Below, in pieces: positions 6,631 to 12,306 of a stretch of DNA of 12,306 nt (positions are counted from its first letter, which is position 1; every line of letters begins with the position of its first letter). This DNA is from Caldifarciminota bacterium. Its GTDB lineage: Bacteria; Hydrothermota; Hydrothermia; B15-G9; WFZT01. The notes below the pieces were generated by a model. That model was not told where the DNA came from and did not search any database. It worked only from the letters and a program-made list of their open reading frames with translations. Location: positions 1 to 12,306 of the forward strand of contig JALSOD010000125.1 in the NCBI GenBank assembly GCA_026986655.1, read 5' to 3'. Both the position numbers and the translations under genes were made by a program.

Positions 6631-8997
6631 TTACAGGCTAACCCAGGAGGAGTACTCTCCTTCCCGGAATTCCGGAAGCGTTTTTTCCCATTTTTTGTTC
6701 TCAAACAGTTCATCCACGAATTCGTCGAGACTCTTGACAAAAACGAGTTTGAGACCCTTCTTGATCTCTGGATTGAAGGTTCTGACCTTGTTTTTGTTGT
6801 CATGAGGAAGAATCACTTTCTTTATTCCGCTTCTCCTTGCTGCAAGAATTTTCTCTTCGAGACCACCAACAGGTAAAATTTCGCCTGAAAGCGTAATTTC
6901 ACCGGTCATAGCTACATCGCCAGGGACGGGGGTTTTTGTAAATGCAGAAATCATTGCAGCGAGAATTGCCACGCCCGCCGAAGGTCCATCCTTTGGAATC
7001 GCACCCTCCGGAATATGTAGATGAAGATCAACATCTTTGTAAAAATCAGATGGAAGGTTGAACCTCCTGTAATGAGCACGAATATAACTCAGCGCAGCCT
7101 TTGCCGATTCTTTCATAACATCACCCAATGAACCTGTTAGCTCGAGCTTACCAGAGCCCTTCATCAGGGCCGATTCTATTTTCAGGAGATCACCACCAAA
7201 CTCTGTCCATGCAAGTCCATAAGCTACACCGATAGGAAGAACCTTCTCGCGTTTTCTCATTCTGTATTTAGGCAAACCAAGATAATCTTTGAGATTTTTA
7301 TCGGTAATAGTCTCTTTTTTTCCGGTTTCAAGGTATCTCTTGGCAACTTTTCTCATTATCCTTGCAATGGACCTCTCAAGCTCTCTCACACCTGCCTCAC
7401 GCGTGTATTCCCGGATAATCTTCAAAATTGCTTTGTCCGTGAATTCTATCACATCATCTGGTAAACCTATCTCCTCAAGTTTCTTAGGAATTAGATGTCT
7501 CTTTGCAATCTCCAACTTTTCAAAGTCAAGATAACCTCTGAGTTGTATAACCTCCATCCTGTCCAGCAGAGGGCGTGGAATGCCGTAAAGAGAATTTGCA
7601 GTCGTGATAAATAGCACCTCTGAAAGATCAAAATCTACCTCAAGATAATGGTCCTGGAAGTTTTGATTAACTTCTGGATCAAGAACTTCCATCAGAGCTG
7701 CCTGTGGATCACCTCGAAAATCCTGCCCCACCTTGTCAATCTCGTCAAGGAGAAATACGGGATTCTTGGTACCTGCACGTTTAATCTGCTGAATGATTCT
7801 TCCAGGCAAAGCCCCAACGTATGTCCTGCGGTGTCCTCTAATTTCGGCCTCGTCCCTCATACCACCGAGAGAAATTCTTACAAATTTCCTTCCAAGGGCG
7901 CGAGCTATGGATCTTGCGAGCGAGGTTTTCCCAACGCCTGGAGGTCCTACGAAACAAATAACCTGTCCTTTGATCTTTCCTTTAAGTTTTAAAACTGCGA
8001 GGTACTCCAGAATCCTCTCTTTGGGTTCCTCAAGTCCATAGTGGTCTTCATCCAGCACCTTTCTCGCATTTGCCAGATCGAGATTATCCCTGGTCTTTTT
8101 CTTCCAGGGAAGTGCAATGAGCCAATCCAAGTAGTTTCTAATCACAGTCGCCTCGGGGGAGACCATAGGAGTTCTCTTTAACTTGTTCAGCTCGGATAAA
8201 GCTTTTTCTCGCACTTCCTTGGGCATACCGGCCTTCTTGATCTTTTCTTCAAGCTGAGCAAACTCGTCTCCTTTCTCACCACCAAGCTCCTTTTGAAGTT
8301 CCTTAATTTCCTGCTGGAGGAAGTACTGCTTCTGGGACTTCTTGATCTCCTCTCTGACGCGATCTTCGATCTCTGATTTGAGTCTCAGAAATTCAATTTC
8401 TCTTAGAAGTATCTTAACGAGTTTATCAAGAAACGCGTCGAAAGTTGGGGTTTCGAGCAGTTCCTGTTTCTCCTCAAAACTGATAGGCAGATGAATTGTT
8501 ACATTAGGAGCAAGATACTCGATATTAGTTTGTCTCTCGAGGACATTGATTACAACGTCGTCAGGAATCATCCGGTTGAATTCAACATACTCTCTGAAAT
8601 ACTCTTTTAGCATTCGAGTTAAGGTCTCAATTCTCGAAGGATCAAGCCTCTCCCAGGGGTATTCCTCTACTTCAGCAGTGAAGTAACCTTCATCTTTGCT
8701 CAGATTCAACAGCCGGACACGTGAAATTCCCTGGACCAGTGTTCTTATACTTCCATCAGGAGCAACAACATGCTGGATGAATTTACCAACCACTCCTACT
8801 CTGAACAGATCTTTCTCTTTAGGATCTTCAACTGTACTTTTCTTCTGCGTAAAAAAGACGGCCTCTCCACCCATGGAGAGTGCATGCCGTGCGGCCTTTA
8901 ATGAAAATGGCCTTGCAATTAAAATCGGGAATAGTGTATCTGGAAACAATACTACTTCCCTTAAAGGTATCAACGGATATTTTTGTTTCGTTTCCAT
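6631..8997 (-). CDS. lon: ATP-dependent protease Lon (LonA type)
   Basis: Lon is a cytoplasmic homo-oligomeric AAA+ serine protease that degrades misfolded and regulatory proteins. At 788 aa it is full length for LonA. The N-terminal LON substrate-binding domain covers about 7-205 (YPLIPLREVVLFPD opening). A helical, coiled-coil-prone stretch spans about 205-275. The AAA+ module has Walker A GPPGVGKT (351-358), Walker B VFLLDEID (414-421) and sensor 1 TTAN (Asn468). The protease domain carries the Ser-Lys dyad: Ser673 in PKDGPSAG and Lys716 in GGLEEKILAA. The 43-residue spacing equals that of the E. coli pair (Ser679/Lys722). All key residues are intact. The lack of a membrane insert rules out LonB. 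It starts 2 nt after the clpX stop, with an AGGAGG-rich stretch inside the clpX end. Its stop touches the hflX start. Confidence 0.97.
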   Translation of the reverse strand: METKQKYPLIPLREVVLFPDTLFPILIARPFSLKAARHALSMGGEAVFFTQKKSTVEDPKEKDLFRVGVVGKFIQHVVAPDGSIRTLVQGISRVRLLNLSKDEGYFTAEVEEYPWERLDPSRIETLTRMLKEYFREYVEFNRMIPDDVVINVLERQTNIEYLAPNVTIHLPISFEEKQELLETPTFDAFLDKLVKILLREIEFLRLKSEIEDRVREEIKKSQKQYFLQQEIKELQKELGGEKGDEFAQLEEKIKKAGMPKEVREKALSELNKLKRTPMVSPEATVIRNYLDWLIALPWKKKTRDNLDLANARKVLDEDHYGLEEPKERILEYLAVLKLKGKIKGQVICFVGPPGVGKTSLARSIARALGRKFVRISLGGMRDEAEIRGHRRTYVGALPGRIIQQIKRAGTKNPVFLLDEIDKVGQDFRGDPQAALMEVLDPEVNQNFQDHYLEVDFDLSEVLFITTANSLYGIPRPLLDRMEVIQLRGYLDFEKLEIAKRHLIPKKLEEIGLPDDVIEFTDKAILKIIREYTREAGVRELERSIARIMRKVAKRYLETGKKETITDKNLKDYLGLPKYRMRKREKVLPIGVAYGLAWTEFGGDLLKIESALMKGSGKLELTGSLGDVMKESAKAALSYIRAHYRRFNLPSDFYKDVDLHLHIPEGAIPKDGPSAGVAILAAMISAFTKTPVPGDVAMTGEITLSGEILPVGGLEEKILAARRSGIKKVILPHDNKNKVRTFNPEIKKGLKLVFVKSLDEFVDELFENKKWEKTLPEFREGEYSSWVSL

Positions 8998-8999
8998 AG

Positions 9000-10238
9000 T
9001 TATTCAGCTCTCTTCCTCCTATTTTTGTAATAAACAAATTCAGGCTCAGCTTTCTCTTCGATTGTCTTTCTCGTGACAATCACCTCTTTGACCCCCCTGT
9101 GAGAGGGAAGATGGAACATGGTGTCAAGCAATGCCTCTTCCATAATAGCCCTCAGCCCTCTGGCTCCAGTTTTTCTTTTAATAGCAATTTCTGCCACAGA
9201 TTCAAGTGCATCCTCTGTGACCGTCAACTTTACACCCTCCATCTCAAAGAATCTTTCGAACTGCTTTAAAACCGAATTCTTCGGTTCGACCATGATTCTC
9301 ATTAAATGCTCACGGCTCAAAGAGTGCATCGTCGCAATGACGGGGACCCTGCCGATGAATTCCGGAATAAATCCATATTTTATTAGATCTTCAGGTCTTA
9401 TCTTTTCAAGCACCTCATCACTTGTTAATTCTTTAATTTCACTCTTGAAACCGACCGTTTTCTTTCCAAGTCTTGTTCTGATAATATTTTCAATTCCATC
9501 AAAGGTACCACCAAGTATGAAAAGAATATTCTTGGTGTCAACCTGAATGAAGGGCTGCTCAGGATGCTTTCTTCCCCCCTGAGGAGGCACATTAACTACT
9601 GTGCCCTCAAGAATCTTTAGAAGGGCCTGCTGAACTCCCTCACCTGAGACATCTCTCGTAATCGAAGGAGAATCACTTTTCTTGGCAAGCTTGTCCACCT
9701 CGTCAAGATAAACAATACCAAGCTCTGCCCTTGCTACGTCGTAGTCTGCGGCCTGAAGGAGTCGAACCAGAATATTCTCCACGTCCTCTCCCACATATCC
9801 TGCCTCCGTAAGAGGTGTTGCATCATAAATTGCAAATGGTACATTCAAAAGTTTCGCGAGGGTCTTTGCAAGCAGGGTTTTCCCGGTCCCCGTAGGTCCA
9901 ATCAGGAGAACATTCGATTTCTCGAGTTCAACATCTTTGCGGTGATAGTTTACACGCTTGTAGTGGTTGTAAACAGCTACCGAGAGCACTTTTTTTGCAT
10001 AATCCTGACCAACTACATATTCATCTAAAAATTCTTTGATCTCTTCTGGTTTGGGAGGCTTTACAGAGGTTCTTGATTCTATTGAGCCATTTTCATTGAT
10101 AATCTCATAGGCCAGTCTTATGCAATCTTCACAGATGTATCCATCTATCCCGCTAATTAATCGGCCAACCTCACTCTCGGGCCTGCCACAAAACGAGCAT
10201 CTCGGCTCAAATTTTTTACTTCTTTCTCTTCTTGCCAT
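9000..10238 (-). CDS. clpX: ATP-dependent Clp protease ATP-binding subunit ClpX
   Basis: ClpX is the AAA+ hexameric unfoldase that feeds tagged proteins into ClpP. The 412-aa protein has the N-terminal zinc-binding domain (Cys14, Cys17, Cys36, Cys39, in CSFC and CEDC), Walker A GPTGTGKT (114-121), pore loop GYVG (147-150), Walker B IVYLDEVD (175-182), the RKH loop (223-225), a VGF tripeptide at 262-264 where the ClpP-docking [LIV]GF loop is expected, and sensor 2 KTGARGL (357-362). It therefore looks fully able to work with a ClpP partner. The ATG at 10238 lies inside the end of clpP, giving a 23-nt overlap, with GGAAGGAG (10249-10256) 10 nt upstream. The overlap implies coupled synthesis of the two subunits. 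Lon follows 2 nt after the stop. Confidence 0.97.
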   Translation of the reverse strand: MARRERSKKFEPRCSFCGRPESEVGRLISGIDGYICEDCIRLAYEIINENGSIESRTSVKPPKPEEIKEFLDEYVVGQDYAKKVLSVAVYNHYKRVNYHRKDVELEKSNVLLIGPTGTGKTLLAKTLAKLLNVPFAIYDATPLTEAGYVGEDVENILVRLLQAADYDVARAELGIVYLDEVDKLAKKSDSPSITRDVSGEGVQQALLKILEGTVVNVPPQGGRKHPEQPFIQVDTKNILFILGGTFDGIENIIRTRLGKKTVGFKSEIKELTSDEVLEKIRPEDLIKYGFIPEFIGRVPVIATMHSLSREHLMRIMVEPKNSVLKQFERFFEMEGVKLTVTEDALESVAEIAIKRKTGARGLRAIMEEALLDTMFHLPSHRGVKEVIVTRKTIEEKAEPEFVYYKNRRKRAE

Positions 10239-10839
10239 CTGAAATCATCTCCTTCCTGGAAGCTATTACTTCATCAATAATACCATAATCCTTAGCCTCT
10301 TCAGGCGACATGAAAAAGTTTCTATCCGTGTCCTTTTCTATCTTTTCAATTGGCTGTCCCGTGTGCTTGGATAAAATTTGATTCAACATGTTCTTTAATT
10401 TAATAATCTCTCTTGCGTGAATTTCAATATCTGTTGCCTGCCCCTGAACTCCTCCCATGGGCTGATGAATCATGATCCTTGAATGAGGCAAAGCGTATCT
10501 TTTCCCCTTTGTTCCTGCAGCAAGTAAAATTGCAGCCATGGATGCAGCCATTCCAACACAAATCGTAGAAACATCCGGTTTTATGTACTGCATGGTGTCG
10601 TATATGGCAAGACCAGCACTCACGACTCCTCCAGGCGAATTAATGTAAATGTAAATGTCCTTGTCCGGATCTTCGGCTTCAAGGAAAAGCAACTGGGCAA
10701 TAACCAGATTGGCCACATGATCATCAATAGGGCTACCGATGAAGATAATTCTGTCTTTTAGCAGTCGAGAATAAATGTCGTAAACACGCTCTCCACGACC
10801 TGTCTGCTCTATAACGTAAGGAATATATTGAGCCTTCAT
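10216..10839 (-). CDS. clpP: ATP-dependent Clp protease proteolytic subunit ClpP, with Asn at the triad Asp position
   Basis: ClpP is the double-ring serine peptidase partner of ClpX. From the ATG at 10839 it is 207 aa, as usual. The body matches the family closely: VIEQTGRGERVYDIYSRLL near the N-terminus, YINSPGG (oxyanion region), nucleophile Ser100 in GMAASMAA, and His125 in MIHQPMGG. Aligned without gaps to E. coli ClpP from VIEQT onward, the third triad residue (E. coli Asp185, in DTERDRF) falls on Asn174 in DTDRNFFM; the codon reads AAC. No processing-prone long propeptide is seen. Listeria ClpP1 is a described case with Asn at this place and reduced autonomous activity. A GTG at 10842 is an alternative start, better spaced (10 nt) from GGAGG. 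The ATG overlaps the tig stop as TGATG. The gene overlaps clpX by 23 nt. Confidence 0.96.
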   Translation of the reverse strand: MKAQYIPYVIEQTGRGERVYDIYSRLLKDRIIFIGSPIDDHVANLVIAQLLFLEAEDPDKDIYIYINSPGGVVSAGLAIYDTMQYIKPDVSTICVGMAASMAAILLAAGTKGKRYALPHSRIMIHQPMGGVQGQATDIEIHAREIIKLKNMLNQILSKHTGQPIEKIEKDTDRNFFMSPEEAKDYGIIDEVIASRKEMISDGKKRKK

Positions 10840-12068
10840 CACTCTATGATAACCTCCATTTTAACCAGATTTTTAAGCATTTCGTATGCTTTTTCAAACT
10901 GGAGACTCCTCCTTATGTCCTCAAAACGGTTTTCCTTCTTGTATTTTTCAACAACATGTTCTAATTTACTCTTATCCTCAAGACGATCTTCTATGTGTTT
11001 AATAACCTCTTCATCTGAAATCTGAATGTCGTTCTGATCTATAAATCTTCTCAAAATAATGTACTCTTTAACTTTGTGCCTTGCAATATCATCAAGAATT
11101 CTCTCCTTTTCATTTGGAGGTGCGTCTATTTTCAATGACTTTGAAAGCCTCTCCTTCTCACGGTCTACAAGGGTCTGGGGCAGCTCAAATCCAATTCGTT
11201 CATAAACCTTCTCAATGAGGTCCCATTCAAAGCGGTCCTCAGATCTCCTTTCCTCATCCTTCCTGAGATTTTCCTCGAAAGAGGTTTTCATCTCGTCAAG
11301 GGACTCAAAACCCTGAAGCTTTGCAAATTCGTCGTTCAAATCAGGAAGTTCAAGCTCTTTAACTGCTGTAACCTTAAAGACCTGCTTAAAAGGAAGTTTT
11401 TCTCCACCCTCAATGGCAAGCTTTCTATCTATCGCTATGGTGTCCCCTTTTTTTGCACCTTTCAAATTTTCATAGACAGTCTGGTCCGTTTTCCCCCACT
11501 CAAGATGTATATAACCGCTCTTCTCCTCTCGAAAAACTTTACCTGTTGTAGGGTCAATCTCCTGGTACTCTGCGAATACGTAATCCCCTTCATCAGCTGG
11601 CCTATCTACTTCCTTGAATTTACCAAAGGCCTTCCTGTAAGATTCTAATTCTTCTTCTACATCAGCTCTTGTTATTCTTTTAATCCTTTTCTCCACATTC
11701 ACCTTTGAAAGGTCAGGGAATGAAAACATGGGGATGACATCAAACTCAGCTTCAACAAAATAACTCCCGTCGTCGTTTTTGGAATACCGAAGTCTAACCG
11801 GTGGAATATAGTCGTAAAGATTCTTTTCAATCTCATCCATAACTTTGTGGTAAGCAAGGTCGTCAAGAGCCTCTGCCTCGATTTCCTTTTCGTACCTCGC
11901 CATCACCAGTTTCAGGGGGGCTTTCCCGGGTCTAAAACCGGGAACCTTCCTTGTTCTCTGAAATATCTTTGCTATCTCTTCTTTCTTTTTTTCAAGCTCT
12001 TCTGGCGTTATTTCAAGAGTAATTGCTTTATGCGCACTTAAATCCTCTTTAGGCAACAGTTTTCCCAT
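10839..12068 (-). CDS. tig: Trigger factor (ribosome-associated chaperone)
   Basis: Trigger factor binds ribosomal protein L23 at the exit tunnel and shields nascent chains. The 409-aa protein is slightly short for the family (about 430-450 is common). The N-terminal ribosome-binding domain holds the signature VPGFRPGKAP (42-51). The middle FKBP-like region (about 150-240) starts with the usual GDYVFAEY strand, but the FIPGFE-type active-site motif is replaced by DQTVYENLKGAKKGD, so prolyl isomerase activity is doubtful. The C-terminal helical chaperone domain opens with LPDLNDEFAKLQG (241-253), a strong family hallmark, and ends in charged helices. It is the first gene of the operon. It has AGGAGA (12077-12082) 8 nt before the ATG and a near-consensus promoter upstream. 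Its stop overlaps the clpP start. Confidence 0.95.
   Translation of the reverse strand: MGKLLPKEDLSAHKAITLEITPEELEKKKEEIAKIFQRTRKVPGFRPGKAPLKLVMARYEKEIEAEALDDLAYHKVMDEIEKNLYDYIPPVRLRYSKNDDGSYFVEAEFDVIPMFSFPDLSKVNVEKRIKRITRADVEEELESYRKAFGKFKEVDRPADEGDYVFAEYQEIDPTTGKVFREEKSGYIHLEWGKTDQTVYENLKGAKKGDTIAIDRKLAIEGGEKLPFKQVFKVTAVKELELPDLNDEFAKLQGFESLDEMKTSFEENLRKDEERRSEDRFEWDLIEKVYERIGFELPQTLVDREKERLSKSLKIDAPPNEKERILDDIARHKVKEYIILRRFIDQNDIQISDEEVIKHIEDRLEDKSKLEHVVEKYKKENRFEDIRRSLQFEKAYEMLKNLVKMEVIIE
10853..10857 (-). promoter_or_regulatory. Ribosome binding site of clpP, ambiguous between GTG and ATG starts
   Basis: On the minus strand GGAGG lies inside the last codons of tig. It is 10 nt from the GTG at 10842 and 13 nt from the ATG at 10839. 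Spacing favours the GTG; codon preference and the TGATG junction favour the ATG. The difference is one N-terminal residue. Confidence 0.55.
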
Positions 12069-12076
12069 ATTTATTC

Positions 12077-12082
12077 TCTCCT
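12077..12082 (-). promoter_or_regulatory. Ribosome binding site of tig
   Basis: AGGAGA on the minus strand lies 8 nt before the ATG at 12068, an optimal distance that fixes the tig start. Confidence 0.8.
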
Positions 12083-12106
12083 ATTACATAATTTGGATTG
12101 CACGTA

Positions 12107-12135
12107 ATAATAATTTTAATTGAAACCCATGTCAA
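12107..12135 (-). promoter_or_regulatory. Sigma-70-type promoter of the tig-clpP-clpX-lon-hflX operon
   Basis: Read on the minus strand, TTGACA (12135-12130, a perfect -35 hexamer) is followed by a 17-nt spacer and TATTAT (12112-12107, one mismatch from the -10 consensus). The start of transcription should fall near 12099-12101, giving a leader of about 31-33 nt with the tig ribosome binding site inside it. I see no CIRCE element or sigma-32-like motif, so basal high expression rather than classic heat-shock control is the simplest reading. Confidence 0.75.
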
Positions 12136-12211
12136 TCTCTAATGAAATTTAAGTTAGAAGAGCTCACTTCATATATACATTTTTTTATAGCCCTTTAACA
12201 TACAGCATTTT

Positions 12212-12229
12212 AAAAATAGGGAATCCCTA
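12212..12229 (-). terminator. Weak terminator-like hairpin upstream of the tig promoter
   Basis: On the minus strand TAGGG, a 3-nt ATT loop and CCCTA are followed by TTTTTA. It could end a minus-strand transcript entering from the right of the window. The stem is only 5 bp, so this is tentative. Confidence 0.3.
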
Positions 12230-12273
12230 CGACAAGGTGACATTACCCATGTTTTTGAATGAATTGTAATTCT

Positions 12274-12293
12274 ATAAACACATATAAACACAT
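12274..12293. repeat. Perfect tandem duplication of a 10-bp unit
   Basis: ATAAACACAT occurs twice head to tail, followed by related CATCATACATACAC low-complexity sequence to the window end. No gene is seen between 12069 and 12306. The repeat may be simple slippage or part of an upstream regulatory region that the window cuts off. Confidence 0.6.
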
Positions 12294-12306
12294 CATACAT
12301 ACACAA

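Noticed and set aside
6239..6805. 188-codon open frame on the + strand
   Set aside because: It lies antisense to the 5' end of hflX and the 3' end of lon, both firmly identified. The product is Ser/Leu-rich without any family motif, as expected of a shadow frame.
7735..7750. TTGACA-like hexamer on the minus strand within lon
   Set aside because: It encodes the Walker B DEIDK segment of Lon, so the match is explained by coding constraint, and I saw no paired -10 element.
9118..9546. 142-codon open frame on the + strand
   Set aside because: It is antisense to clpX, whose sequence is unambiguous; no motif and no ribosome binding site were seen.
12255..12278. Possible + strand promoter (TTGAAT ... 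TATAAA) near the right edge
   Set aside because: The spacer is only 12 nt, too short for a sigma-70 promoter, and no + strand gene follows within the window.
1..12306. CRISPR array, tRNA or rRNA genes, insertion-sequence transposase, toxin-antitoxin or defence genes
   Set aside because: I looked for repeat-spacer periodicity, tRNA-like features and relevant protein motifs and found none. Nearly all sequence is occupied by identified housekeeping genes.

Overview
The window is about 12.3 kb of compact, moderately AT-rich bacterial chromosome: two convergent housekeeping gene runs separated by one short intergenic region. The proteins are rich in Lys, Glu and Arg. Gene junctions overlap or touch almost everywhere, which suggests a small, streamlined and perhaps thermophilic bacterium. 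An uncultivated lineage would fit, but I cannot fix the taxon from the sequence alone.

Left run (+ strand, 2-5247): a Rossmann-fold protein cut off by the window edge, a HisC-type PLP aminotransferase, NusB, a Calcineurin-like metallophosphoesterase, and RimO. Successive genes overlap by 1, 34, 1 and 1 nt, so they are probably one transcript. NusB (rRNA antitermination) and RimO (modification of ribosomal protein S12) give the run a ribosome-synthesis flavour. The first two genes look metabolic. A weak hairpin followed by a T-run at 5344-5369 may end this transcript.

Middle (5248-5517, about 270 nt): no credible gene. It holds a GC-rich element with a perfect 17-bp inverted repeat (2-nt loop), a related degenerate half-copy upstream, and a 6-bp direct repeat at its edges. 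It resembles a small palindromic repeat or MITE remnant.

Right run (- strand, 12068 down to 5518): tig - clpP - clpX - lon - hflX. This is a protein-quality-control operon: a ribosome-bound chaperone, the two-part ClpXP protease, the Lon protease, and the ribosome-associated GTPase HflX. A near-consensus sigma-70 promoter (TTGACA, 17-bp spacer, TATTAT) lies at 12107-12135, about 40 nt before the tig start, with a good ribosome binding site between. Junctions within the run are -1, -23, +2 and 0 nt, implying translational coupling.

No wholly new system is evident. The points most worth a second look are: an Asn where the ClpP catalytic-triad Asp should be; a trigger factor whose FKBP-like domain has lost the usual signature; the unidentified Rossmann protein with an SDR-like motif lacking its Tyr; and the palindromic intergenic element.
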